Shown here piece by piece: positions 27,745 to 36,149 of a stretch of 64,000 nucleotides of DNA (the stretch's first letter is position 1; each line of letters begins with the position of its first letter). Where the stretch lies: contig JAFTTR010000016.1 in NCBI GenBank assembly GCA_017466695.1, forward strand, positions 130,015 to 194,014. Direction: 5' to 3'. This DNA is from Alphaproteobacteria bacterium (GTDB taxonomy: Bacteria; Pseudomonadota; Alphaproteobacteria; CAAHEQ01; UBA3637). The translations under genes were made by a program, and so were the position numbers. A model generated the notes under the pieces. That model was not told where the DNA came from. It ran no database searches and saw nothing but the letters and a program-made list of their open reading frames with translations.

Positions 27745-29250
27745 ATGTCAGAAGAACAAGATCTTTCTTTAAGAAATATACGTTTAAATAAGTTAAAATA
27801 TTTTCAGGAAAAAGGTGTGAATCCGTATCCGCATATTTTTAAGCCCTCTTCTTCTTCGCTATCATTAAAGGAAGCCTTTAAAAATTTACCAAACGGAGAA
27901 GAAAGTAGTGCAGTTGTAAAAGTTGCCGGTAGAATTCGAGCAATGCGTAATTCTGGGATGTTTATTGATATTGATGACGGAGATGGTAAAATTCAAATCT
28001 ACACTGATATTCACTCACAAACCCCTTCTAAACAAATGTTGAAGCTATTGGATATTGGTGATATTATCGGTGTTGAAGGAACTATCAAAAGAACAAAACG
28101 AGGGGAGTTATCGGTTGTTGCTCGAGAAACTACCATGTTGTCAAAATCATTATTACCTCTACCGGAAAAATGGCACGGATTAAAAGATAAAGAGGCCTGT
28201 TATCGTCAAAGATATTTAGATATTATTGTTAATCCAAGCTCCAAAGATGTCTTGTTGAAGCGAAGCCGGGCCGTGCATGCAATTCGTGAAGTAATGTCAG
28301 AAGAAAAATTTATTGAGGTTGAAACCCCGATTTTACACCCGATTAAGTCAGGGGCTAATGCCCGTCCGTTTACGACGAAATACAATGCATTGGATGCTGA
28401 GTTTTATCTTAGAATCGCTTCAGAACTTTATTTGAAACGATTAATTGTTGGAGGTATTCCTCGAGTATTTGAAATTGCTAAAACATTTAGAAATGAAGGA
28501 ATTGATGCCTCTCATTTGCCTGAATTCACTATGCTGGATTTATATCAATCATATGCTGATTATAATGATATGATGAAATTATCTGAAAAATTATTACGTC
28601 AGACGGCTTTAGCTGCAACGGGTTCACTCGTCTTACCATGGAATAAAAAACAAATTGACTTGTCTGAATCATTTAAAAAATTGCCAATTGTACAGGCTGT
28701 TAGCGACGAATTAAACTGTGATTTTATGACAGTTTATGAGGATAGTGAAGCAGTTCGGGTTGCTAAATCACAGGGAATTCAATTAAAGGGAGATGAAAGT
28801 TGGGGAAAAGTTATCGAAGAGGTATTTAATCAACGTATTGAAGAACGCATTATTCAGCCAACGTTCGTCATGGATATTCCTCGTGATATATCTCCTTTGG
28901 CAAAAGAGCATCGCGTTAGCTCCAGACTTTCTGAAAGATTTATGTTGTTCGTAGGTGGAATGGAGTTTGGTGAAGCGTATTCAGAGCTGTCGAATCCCTT
29001 AGATCAACGAGCACGTTTCGAAGAACAGGTCGCTCATTCAAATGATCCGGAAGCGCAGCAGATGGATGAGGATTTTTTAACTGCCCTTGAGCATGGTATG
29101 CCACCAACAGGTGGAATGGGAATAGGGATTGATCGCTTGGCTATGATGTTAACGGATTCTCCTGCTATTCGAGATGTTCTAACTTTTCCAACATTAAAAA
29201 TAGCGCATAAAGCTCCTCGGTTAAAAATAGACAACCAAAATCAAAGATGA
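27745..29250 (+). CDS. lysS: Lysyl-tRNA synthetase, class II
   Basis: 501 aa, full length. The N-terminal OB-fold (VAGRIRAMRNSGMFIDIDDG) is followed by the catalytic core: motif 1 region EVETPILHPIKSGANARPF, motif 2 FEIAKTFRNEGID and motif 3 GMGIGIDRLAMML, all intact. SD AGGAGG. Many alphaproteobacteria use a class I LysRS instead, so this may be the housekeeping enzyme of an unusual lineage or an acquired second copy. A degenerate paralogue lies 3.4 kb downstream in the six-gene operon, which makes a specialised role conceivable. It has its own promoter. Confidence 0.95.
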   Translation: MSEEQDLSLRNIRLNKLKYFQEKGVNPYPHIFKPSSSSLSLKEAFKNLPNGEESSAVVKVAGRIRAMRNSGMFIDIDDGDGKIQIYTDIHSQTPSKQMLKLLDIGDIIGVEGTIKRTKRGELSVVARETTMLSKSLLPLPEKWHGLKDKEACYRQRYLDIIVNPSSKDVLLKRSRAVHAIREVMSEEKFIEVETPILHPIKSGANARPFTTKYNALDAEFYLRIASELYLKRLIVGGIPRVFEIAKTFRNEGIDASHLPEFTMLDLYQSYADYNDMMKLSEKLLRQTALAATGSLVLPWNKKQIDLSESFKKLPIVQAVSDELNCDFMTVYEDSEAVRVAKSQGIQLKGDESWGKVIEEVFNQRIEERIIQPTFVMDIPRDISPLAKEHRVSSRLSERFMLFVGGMEFGEAYSELSNPLDQRARFEEQVAHSNDPEAQQMDEDFLTALEHGMPPTGGMGIGIDRLAMMLTDSPAIRDVLTFPTLKIAHKAPRLKIDNQNQR

Positions 29251-29451
29251 GAATGTAACGCTACCTCGGCAATCTAATTCATAAAAGTAGGAAATATTTT
29301 TGCTACAGTTTTCCTTTTTTGGAGTAATTCGAGTGTTTTCTCTGAAAGATATAGAAAAGATATTTGGTACAAATGTTGTTGAAATGCCAAATCCGTTGAT
29401 GTTAGTCAGGCATCACTTCTAAAGCCCAAATCGTATTTAGAAGAAAATCCT
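29251..29451. other. Non-coding gap with possible gene remnant
   Basis: About 200 bases between convergent lysS and the S51 peptidase gene. A GTG-started frame of 29 codons (29333-29422, VFSLKDIEKIFG) is followed in another frame by YLEENPLLWNNE. They could be pieces of one decayed gene, but I cannot name it. Confidence 0.35.
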
Positions 29452-30183
29452 TTATTGTGGAATAATGAATGACACTTTTTTGTTATCTTTAGATGAAAGC
29501 GAAAAAGATTTATTCGAATTATAAAAGTATGCAGAACATTCGTCAATGGTTACACCAGATAAGCCTTTTTGGGTTAAGACTTCATATATTTTCTGTTTTA
29601 ATTCTTGGGACAAACAATCGTAATGTGGAACACCAAAACCTTTGATTAGTCCCAGCCCTTTTAACAATTTGAATTTTTTGATGTCGCCATTTGTGTAATC
29701 CATATTATCATAAAACTCAAACCAACAAATCGCACCTGCACTTATTCCACATAAAACGGCCCCATTTTTGTATGCTTTTTTCAGTAAGGGGATAACTTTT
29801 TTTTTCTTCCAAACATTTAACATGTAGAGCGTATCACCACTACCCACATAAATGATGTCAGCAGTTAATATTTTATTTTTTATAGTACTGTAGGTTGGCC
29901 TACCCGAAGATAATTTTAAAAAAGTAACTCGGCAATTAAAATTGTTTTCATAATATTGTTTTATGGTGTCAATATAGCTTTGTCTGTCTCTTGTTGCAGT
30001 TCCCAAAAATAAAAGCTTTGGCCTTTTTTTATTGGGTAACTGAGATATTTTTTCATCAATGCATAAGGTTTCGATGGGGTATTTTTTGATTTTTCCGTCT
30101 GGATATACCTTTGTTCGTCCCATTTCACCGCCACCAATTGCGACAACAAACCCCATTTTAGATTGTCGCTTTTTTCTCATCAT
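29452..30183 (-). CDS. Peptidase E-like (family S51) serine peptidase
   Basis: About 243 aa from the ATG at 30183, with GGAG nine bases upstream; starts at 30198 or 30156 are also possible because the 5' end contains an imperfect 41-bp tandem duplication that repeats the sequence around the start. S51 features: FVVAIGGGEMG, a central LFLGTATRD, IIYVGSGDTLYML, the nucleophile elbow CGISAGAICWF, and GFGVPHYD. Such enzymes are cytoplasmic dipeptidases or cyanophycinase relatives acting on Asp/Arg-type substrates. It is divergent from the six-gene operon and may serve the same pathway (inference). Confidence 0.85.
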   Translation of the reverse strand: MMRKKRQSKMGFVVAIGGGEMGRTKVYPDGKIKKYPIETLCIDEKISQLPNKKRPKLLFLGTATRDRQSYIDTIKQYYENNFNCRVTFLKLSSGRPTYSTIKNKILTADIIYVGSGDTLYMLNVWKKKKVIPLLKKAYKNGAVLCGISAGAICWFEFYDNMDYTNGDIKKFKLLKGLGLIKGFGVPHYDCLSQELKQKIYEVLTQKGLSGVTIDECSAYFYNSNKSFSLSSKDNKKVSFIIPQ

Positions 30184-30226
30184 GATAACAAACTCCATTT
30201 TAGATTATTACTTTTTCTTATAATAA

Positions 30227-30255
30227 GATTTATCAAATATTTTTGTTCTTGTCAA
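30227..30255 (-). promoter_or_regulatory. Promoter of the S51 peptidase gene
   Basis: Minus strand TTGACA (30255-30250), 17-base spacer, TAAATC (or ATAAAT with 16). The divergent operon promoter must lie between here and 30338; only weak candidates (TTGAAA...TATAAC) are visible there. Confidence 0.6.
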
Positions 30256-30337
30256 GAATGATAAAAAAATAACTTGAAATTTTTTTTAAAGTCGTATAAC
30301 ATCTAAAATATAAAATATATGTTTGTTGGGATAAAAT

Positions 30338-30877
30338 ATGATATTTGGTGTTTTTGGACGTTCAAATGGCAATATTTGTGAGGCTCAGATAAATGGTGGG
30401 GCTGCGATTGGTGAGGTAATTGCTAAAAGTGGAGTTGTTTTGTTAACTGGCGGATGTTGTGGTGTGCCAGAAGTAGCGGCAATAGCTGCCCGTAAAAATG
30501 GGGGATGTGTCGTTGGAGTTTCTCCAGCAATGAATCAAAAGGAACATATTGAAAGATATTATCAATCCAAAGAAATAGATATTAATATTTATACAGGTAT
30601 GGGAGATACTGGTAGGATTCCTATTAATGTCAGGTCTGTTGATGCCGCTGTTTTTGTTGGTGGCGGTTATGGTACACTAGCGGAGTTTGGGTGTGCTTGT
30701 GCAGATAAAAAAATAATAGGCGTTTTAACTGGTATTGGTGGAATCAGCGATATTATTCCCGATATTATTGATAAGTTGGGTTTTGCTCCTAAATCTAAGA
30801 TTTTTTATAGTTCAAATCCACAAGAGTTGATCAATATGCTTATCGACGAGGTTCGTAAACAATATGCACAAGATTAA
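30338..30877 (+). CDS. LOG-like (SLOG superfamily) putative nucleotide phosphoribohydrolase
   Basis: 179 aa. Rossmann-type SLOG fold with VLLTGGCCGVPEVAAIAARK and the active-site loop FVGGGYGTLAEFG, the form seen in the TIGR00725 branch rather than the plant-type PGGxGTxxE. Relatives cleave the N-glycosidic bond of nucleotide monophosphates or bind nucleotide ligands. First gene of a tightly packed operon: its 3' end overlaps the next start by 14 bases. Next to a HisG-like phosphoribosyltransferase, a role in handling a phosphoribosyl nucleotide is a reasonable inference. Confidence 0.85.
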   Translation: MIFGVFGRSNGNICEAQINGGAAIGEVIAKSGVVLLTGGCCGVPEVAAIAARKNGGCVVGVSPAMNQKEHIERYYQSKEIDINIYTGMGDTGRIPINVRSVDAAVFVGGGYGTLAEFGCACADKKIIGVLTGIGGISDIIPDIIDKLGFAPKSKIFYSSNPQELINMLIDEVRKQYAQD

Positions 30878-31517
30878 ATTTGGTATTCCCAAAGGGAGCT
30901 TGTTTGAAATCACATCGAAAATGTTGTGTGAAACTAATTTTTTTTCGTTAAATCATGATAGTTCTTTAAAAAGCTTAAATGAAAATATTATGCCTATTTT
31001 TATGAGGGCTCAGGAAATCGGTACCTTTGTTGATAAAGGTTTTTTGGATTTTGGTATTACCGGATTGGATTGGATTAAGGAAACAAAGGCCAATGTTGAG
31101 TTGTTGTTGCCGTTGATATATTCTCGTGAAACCAATCAAAAATTGAAATGGGTTGTCGCAGTTAAAGATGATGGCCCGATTCATAGTATTTTTGATTTAA
31201 ATAGACGTGTTGTTTATTCGGAATTATTAAATGTCACGCGTGATTTTTTTAAGGCTAAAGGGATCGATCCTGTTGTAAAATATTCATGGGGTGCAACCGA
31301 AACAAAAATTTTATTAGGTGCTTGTGATGGAATTGTTGATTGTATGGAGACTGGTCGTACTTTAAAAGGAAATCATCTGAAAGAAATTTTAACTATTTTT
31401 GAATCTCAACCTTTCATTGTGGTTAACAAAAAGGTTTTAAAATGTGCTGATAAAATGGATGTGATTTTATCTCTATGTGAAAAAATTAAAATGACGAATT
31501 TTTATGATAGGAAATAA
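30864..31517 (+). CDS. Short-form HisG-like ATP phosphoribosyltransferase
   Basis: 217 aa, the length of the short HisG type that lacks the C-terminal regulatory domain. N-terminal KIKFGIPKGSLFEIT and FGITGLDWIKE, and the PRPP-loop region DGIVDCMETGRTLKGNHL (about residues 155-172) match the family. HisG condenses ATP with PRPP. Short HisG enzymes normally need HisZ, a catalytically dead class II synthetase paralogue. No his genes are nearby; instead a degenerate class II (LysRS-type) paralogue sits two genes downstream. A role in histidine synthesis is therefore doubtful, and use of the reaction in a specialised pathway is more likely (inference). Confidence 0.85.
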   Translation: MHKIKFGIPKGSLFEITSKMLCETNFFSLNHDSSLKSLNENIMPIFMRAQEIGTFVDKGFLDFGITGLDWIKETKANVELLLPLIYSRETNQKLKWVVAVKDDGPIHSIFDLNRRVVYSELLNVTRDFFKAKGIDPVVKYSWGATETKILLGACDGIVDCMETGRTLKGNHLKEILTIFESQPFIVVNKKVLKCADKMDVILSLCEKIKMTNFYDRK

Positions 31518-32694
31518 AACGAAATTAAGGTGTGTTTTGATTGCTGGGGGCGTGAATCCAAACATGGTCGGTGGAGCTCCGATTTCAATATTGGCATGGG
31601 TTAAGGCTATGGGAGCTGATAAATATTGGTTAGTTTGTTCTAAAGATTCTCCACGTATAAAAAACGGTGTATCATTTGCTTCTCTTGGACATATCAGTTT
31701 TAATCCGTTATTTATGGATTTTTCAATTGGATCTACAGTTAAAAATTGGATTGATGCGTTTAAGGTTTTAAAATATGTAGCGTTTAACCATTTGGGGTTA
31801 CGCAAAAAGAAATTTCATAACACTATAAAAATAAATCATGGTCACTGGTATATTGGTGCCAATATTATTGTGGTGAGGTTTTTGTTGAAAAGTTATTTAC
31901 AAAAGCTTGATGAAGTTGGCATGGCTAAAAATAAATTAGCTCGATTTTTAGATTTGAAAACAAGAGTCTTGTTATGGATTGAAAAACTGATGTTTTCTTC
32001 AAAGAAAACATCATATATCATTGCTTTGTCTCATATTGGAGCCAATGAAGTTAAAACAATGTATCACCCAAGCGGGGATATTCGTGTTATTGAAAACGGT
32101 ATAGATAAGGATAAATTTATTTTTCAGCCAAATGTGCGAGAAAAGTTGCGTGCCAAATTTGGAATAAAAAAGAAAGATATTTGTGTATTATTCCCTGGTG
32201 GAAATATGTTAAGAAAAAATGTTAAGATTTTTTTAGCTGTTGCTAATAAAAACATACAAAAAAATATTCATTTTTTTATTGTGGCAAAAGATTCAGAAAA
32301 GGCATTGTTAGAGAAAGAACATACTTTGGACAAAGTTTCATTTTTACCCTGGACGAGTAATTTTGTAGATTATTTATCTTTTGCCGATATTATGATTTTC
32401 CCATCTATCTATGATACTGGTCCCAAAACAGTTCCCGAAGCAATAGAAACGGGTATGTATGTTATTACGACTGCCAATTGTGGTATCAGTGAAAAAATGA
32501 CGTTGTTGCATGGTCATGTCGTACATAACGTGTGTTGTGTTGATGAGTATATATCTGCATGTCAATACTTCAAAAAAATGGTTAGATTGAACAAATTTAA
32601 AAGAAGGAACGTTCCAAGCATTTGTAAAACTTGGGATGAGGTTCTTGTTGAAATTAAAAAACTGTGTACCGAAATTGAAGGGAAAATGAAATGA
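31504..32694 (+). CDS. GT4-family glycosyltransferase
   Basis: 396 aa with GT-B architecture. The N-terminal acceptor domain begins LIAGGVNPNMVGGAPISIL. The C-terminal donor domain shows VIENGIDKDKF, VLFPGGNMLRKN and the GT4 motif PSIYDTGPKTVPEAIETG (about residues 300-317, the E-x7-E-like site being altered). No signal peptide, so it is cytoplasmic or membrane-associated. It overlaps the preceding gene by 14 and the following by 4 bases. Donor sugar and acceptor are unknown. Confidence 0.88.
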   Translation: MIGNKTKLRCVLIAGGVNPNMVGGAPISILAWVKAMGADKYWLVCSKDSPRIKNGVSFASLGHISFNPLFMDFSIGSTVKNWIDAFKVLKYVAFNHLGLRKKKFHNTIKINHGHWYIGANIIVVRFLLKSYLQKLDEVGMAKNKLARFLDLKTRVLLWIEKLMFSSKKTSYIIALSHIGANEVKTMYHPSGDIRVIENGIDKDKFIFQPNVREKLRAKFGIKKKDICVLFPGGNMLRKNVKIFLAVANKNIQKNIHFFIVAKDSEKALLEKEHTLDKVSFLPWTSNFVDYLSFADIMIFPSIYDTGPKTVPEAIETGMYVITTANCGISEKMTLLHGHVVHNVCCVDEYISACQYFKKMVRLNKFKRRNVPSICKTWDEVLVEIKKLCTEIEGKMK

Positions 32695-33920
32695 TGAGTT
32701 TTTTTGTTGAATCTGAAGAATATTTTTCTACTCCTTTTAATGAACGCTCTGAAAAATATAAAGCCAATGAAGAGTCAATTTGTGGGCGGCTTATGTTTTC
32801 TCGGGGTAATTTTTTTGATATTTCCTCCGCAGATGAAAGAATACAATTGTTTGTCCCAAAGGAATTATTACACGCTGGTAAAAATGATTTAAAAATGGGC
32901 AATATTGTTAAGGTAAGTGGGGTTAGAACAAAAAGTAAAGCTGGCAAAGATATCATATCTATTCATTCATATAATATTTTATCCAGAGCTTATAGACATG
33001 TTAAGATGAATGATGAATATGCGGAGCTACATCCTTTTTTAGATGCTGTTCGCAATCTTGAAAATCAAGAAAAAATAATTCAACAAGGGCTACTAATTCA
33101 ATCTATGCAAAATTTTTTTCAAGAAAAAGGTATTATTCCCATTTATACCAGTCCAATTGAAAACATGGAGACTGGATTAACAGCTTCGGCCTTTTATCTT
33201 AAAAATGATGGTAGGATGTTGCGACGGGAATTTGAAATTCCATCAAGGGCTTATTTACTCTTTGGTCGTGATGTGTATCAGTTGGGAACAGTGTTTCGCA
33301 ACCATGGTACAACTTCGAAAAATAGAAATGATTTTTTTGTAGCTAACATTTATTTGTTTTACAAGGATATTAATGATTGTAAAAAGTTTTGTGTGGATTT
33401 TTTTAATTCTCTTCGTAAACAAGTGAATATGCAGGAATTAACTCTACCCGAAGCTGACTTTAGAAGTAGAGTAGCCGTTATAGGGGAACAGTCGGTTCGC
33501 TCACAATGGAAAGCAGTCAAGAAGATTACAGAAGAACCTATTATATATAAAGGTTTTTCTCCAGAAATGGTTCCTTTTGGTCAATTGGAAAACAATAATG
33601 AAGATCAGGTTAAAGATTTTGCATTGGTGTGGCAAGGACGTACGATTTTAAAGGCGACAGAAGAGATAACTGATTATTTCGTACAGAGAGAACGATATCG
33701 AAAGATTTATGGTGAAAATTTTAATCAAAAATTATCAGACGGAGAAAAAAGATATTTGTCTTTATTACAATATGGTATTCCTCCGTTTGTTAGCATTACT
33801 ATCAGTGTAGATTTGTTATCGCAAATGTTGCTTAGAATTCCTAATGTTAATTCTTTACGTCCAACAGTTACTCAGCGCATCTCTCAATCTCAAACTCAAG
33901 GTAGGCAGAGAGGAGATTAA
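32691..33920 (+). CDS. Degenerate class IIb aminoacyl-tRNA synthetase paralogue (LysRS-like)
   Basis: 409 aa, about 90 residues shorter than LysS. Residues ~25-100 look like the LysRS OB-fold (CGRLMFSRGNFFDISSADER, then GNIVKVSGVRTKSKAGKDII). The core aligns with LysS: FEIPSRAYLLFGRDVYQLG / TVFRNHG (motif 2, about residue 200) and LQYGIPPFVSITISVDLL (motif 3, about 369-377). Motif 3 has lost the glycines and the ATP-binding arginine (IDRL in LysS, VDLL here). Motif 2 has FRNHG in place of FRNEG. Canonical amino-acid activation is therefore unlikely. It may act as a ligand-binding or regulatory subunit, or bind a tRNA or an aminoacyl group. It is coupled to its neighbours by a 4-base overlap and a 2-base gap. 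Confidence 0.85.
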   Translation: MMSFFVESEEYFSTPFNERSEKYKANEESICGRLMFSRGNFFDISSADERIQLFVPKELLHAGKNDLKMGNIVKVSGVRTKSKAGKDIISIHSYNILSRAYRHVKMNDEYAELHPFLDAVRNLENQEKIIQQGLLIQSMQNFFQEKGIIPIYTSPIENMETGLTASAFYLKNDGRMLRREFEIPSRAYLLFGRDVYQLGTVFRNHGTTSKNRNDFFVANIYLFYKDINDCKKFCVDFFNSLRKQVNMQELTLPEADFRSRVAVIGEQSVRSQWKAVKKITEEPIIYKGFSPEMVPFGQLENNNEDQVKDFALVWQGRTILKATEEITDYFVQRERYRKIYGENFNQKLSDGEKRYLSLLQYGIPPFVSITISVDLLSQMLLRIPNVNSLRPTVTQRISQSQTQGRQRGD

Positions 33921-33922
33921 TA

Positions 33923-34858
33923 ATGGAATTTGTATATGAATCAAAGAAAGTATTATTAGGGCAATTGGCATTTAATCAAAAATATTTAAATGGAAGCAAT
34001 GGTTCTCTAAGTGTTATGATTAGAAATACACATCGGTTGGAAAAAGGGTTAATTGTTTCTAAGCGCAAAAAGATCTTTGGTGTGGATTATATTTTTGATT
34101 TGGTGGAAGCTTATTGTTATCAAATTTTAAAGTGTCCTCATAATCTTCAAATAAAGTGGACACATGATGTTTTGGAAGAATATTTTAAAAGTGTACAAAT
34201 TGAGTCTCATGAAAATATTCAAAAAGCGTATGATTTGTTTTTGAAAACACCTTACTTTTTTGGAAAAAACAAAACAAAATTTTTACCGAAACCATTGGAA
34301 AAATTTTCGTTATCTTATGATCTGTTATTGAGTTTTTTCCAATCACGCCATTGCGTGCGTTCGTATCAAAAGAAAAAAGTTCCCTTATCAACTATTAAAA
34401 AGGCGCTGAAATTAGCATTAACTTCACCCAGCGGATGTAACAGGCAACCGTTTCGGGTTATTTTTATTAATAATTCCAAAATGCTAAAATCGATGTCCTC
34501 TTTATTAATGGGGATGGAAACTTTTAGAGATGAAGTACGTTCATTGATGTTCATTATTGGGGATTTTAGTTATTTTTCGCAAGTTCGGGATAGGCATTTA
34601 ATATATGTTGATAGTGGAATGTTTTGTATGTCATTTATGATGGCTTTGGAATCTTTAGGGTTGTCTTCTTGCCCTCTTCATTGGCCATCTTTAGGAGAAC
34701 GTGATATGGTTTTAGAGGGAAAATTAAAATTAAAGCCCTTTGAACAATGTGTGTTGGCGCTGGCAATCGGCTATGCAAAAAAGGGCTGTTATGTGTTGCA
34801 CTCTCAAAGAAAACAAGTTGATGATATTTTGAGGTATAATGATGTTTGTATTGATTGA
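33923..34858 (+). CDS. Nitroreductase-family flavoprotein
   Basis: 311 aa. An N-terminal ~140-residue extension of unknown fold is followed by a nitroreductase domain: QSRHCVRSYQKKKVPLSTIK, then ALTSPSGCNRQPFRVIFI (FMN phosphate site) and LGLSSCPLHWPSLGERDMV, ending VLALAIGYAK. FMN-dependent oxidoreductases of this fold reduce nitro or enone groups, or oxidise thiazoline/oxazoline rings and peptides. They also occur in surface-polysaccharide loci near pyruvyl transferases. SD AGAGGAG precedes the ATG, two bases after the previous stop. Confidence 0.87.
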   Translation: MEFVYESKKVLLGQLAFNQKYLNGSNGSLSVMIRNTHRLEKGLIVSKRKKIFGVDYIFDLVEAYCYQILKCPHNLQIKWTHDVLEEYFKSVQIESHENIQKAYDLFLKTPYFFGKNKTKFLPKPLEKFSLSYDLLLSFFQSRHCVRSYQKKKVPLSTIKKALKLALTSPSGCNRQPFRVIFINNSKMLKSMSSLLMGMETFRDEVRSLMFIIGDFSYFSQVRDRHLIYVDSGMFCMSFMMALESLGLSSCPLHWPSLGERDMVLEGKLKLKPFEQCVLALAIGYAKKGCYVLHSQRKQVDDILRYNDVCID

Positions 34859-35981
34859 TAAAGTCAATTTTGAGAATAAAGGTGCTGAATTGATGCTTTA
34901 CGCTATTGAAGATAAGCTAAAAGAGCATTTTAAAAAAGATATTAATGTTGTATTAACGTGCGAAATTCCAGTCAATAAAAAAAAATATTTTCGTATTGCT
35001 CCAAAATCATGGGAATTTTTGGGAAGTTTTATCTTATCCAAATTGGGATATGTGAAATTAAAAGATATCACTTTGGTATTGAATGCAGCAGGTTTTTATT
35101 TTTCGGATCAATGGATTTGGGTAAAGGATTATTATGATGAAGATGTTCATCATTATGTATTGAATCAAAAAACATATTTTAGTTTATTAAAAAAATATGG
35201 TGCCAAACAAATTCTTTTACCCCAAGCTTTTGGCCCTTTTAAAAAAATTCAAGCTCTGCGAACGATTAAGGCTGTTTTTCCGTACTTTGATTTGGTTTTT
35301 ATACGGGATGATTCTTCCTGCCAATACTTGATCGAAGCCGTTGGAAAACATGAAAATATTCAACATGCTCCAGATTTTACTTCTCTTTATAAACCACCAG
35401 TGTTTGAAAAATTTAAAAATATTGCTGAAGGTGCAATTGTTATTATTGCGAATTCTAAAATGCTGATAAACGTAAAAAAAAATGAGGCAAATAATTATTT
35501 CCCATTTATGGTAAAATTAATCAAATGGGCGTTGGCAACACAAAGAAATGTTTTGTTGTTGAATCACGAAGGAAAAAGAGATGAAAATTTAATTATGGAT
35601 TTATATCGAACATGTAAAGTTGAAGGGGATAAGTTGCATATGTATCCAAATTTAGATGCACCAACTTTAAAATACATTATCGGGTTAGCATATATTGTTT
35701 TTTCATCAAGATATCATGGTGTTATTAGCGCCCTTTCACAAGAAGTGCCAACTTTATGTGTCGGATGGAGTCATAAGTATCAATCGGTATTTAATGATTA
35801 TAAGTTTGCCGAAGGTTATTTAGATACATGTGATGAAGGATTATTGTTAAAACAATTAGATTATGTATTTGATGCAAAAAATAATCAAAAAATAAGAGCT
35901 CATTTAAAAAAACAAGCTGAGGTACAAAAACAATTAACAGAACAAATGTGGCAAAAAGTTTTCGATATATTCTATAAATAG
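34839..35981 (+). CDS. Polysaccharide pyruvyl transferase-family protein
   Basis: 380 aa. Starts NFENKGAELMLYAIEDKL, has LLPQAFGPFKK and HAPDFTSLY in the centre, and the C-terminal FSSRYHGVISALSQEVPTL followed by VGWSHKYQSVF. These are the signatures of the WcaK/CsaB-type family that transfers pyruvate ketal from PEP to sugars. Other members of the fold are glycosyltransferase-like. Its start overlaps the nitroreductase gene by 20 bases (GAGG SD inside that gene). Last gene of the operon; 168 AT-rich bases without a clear terminator separate it from the prophage lysis genes. Confidence 0.9.
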   Translation: MMFVLIDKVNFENKGAELMLYAIEDKLKEHFKKDINVVLTCEIPVNKKKYFRIAPKSWEFLGSFILSKLGYVKLKDITLVLNAAGFYFSDQWIWVKDYYDEDVHHYVLNQKTYFSLLKKYGAKQILLPQAFGPFKKIQALRTIKAVFPYFDLVFIRDDSSCQYLIEAVGKHENIQHAPDFTSLYKPPVFEKFKNIAEGAIVIIANSKMLINVKKNEANNYFPFMVKLIKWALATQRNVLLLNHEGKRDENLIMDLYRTCKVEGDKLHMYPNLDAPTLKYIIGLAYIVFSSRYHGVISALSQEVPTLCVGWSHKYQSVFNDYKFAEGYLDTCDEGLLLKQLDYVFDAKNNQKIRAHLKKQAEVQKQLTEQMWQKVFDIFYK

Positions 35982-36149
35982 ATTCTTTTAAAATAATTAT
36001 GGTTATTTCTTAATAGACTATTGTTGCCTAATTACATGTTGTTTTTTTATTTGAGATCTATAGAATAAATTAAATTATATGAGACAGTATAAATATTTTT
36101 TGTTTTATCGGAATATTCGGCTACTTTTATTATAATTTTTCCATAAATT

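Noticed and set aside
18294-29450. Direct repeat of the tRNA-Pro 3' end marking an integrated element
   Set aside because: I looked for the T-arm/acceptor sequence downstream to the lysS region and did not find a copy; no integrase is present.
29333-29451. Fragment resembling sigma-54 region I (LEENPLL)
   Set aside because: Only a seven-residue resemblance in a short frame, no other RpoN features; too weak to call.
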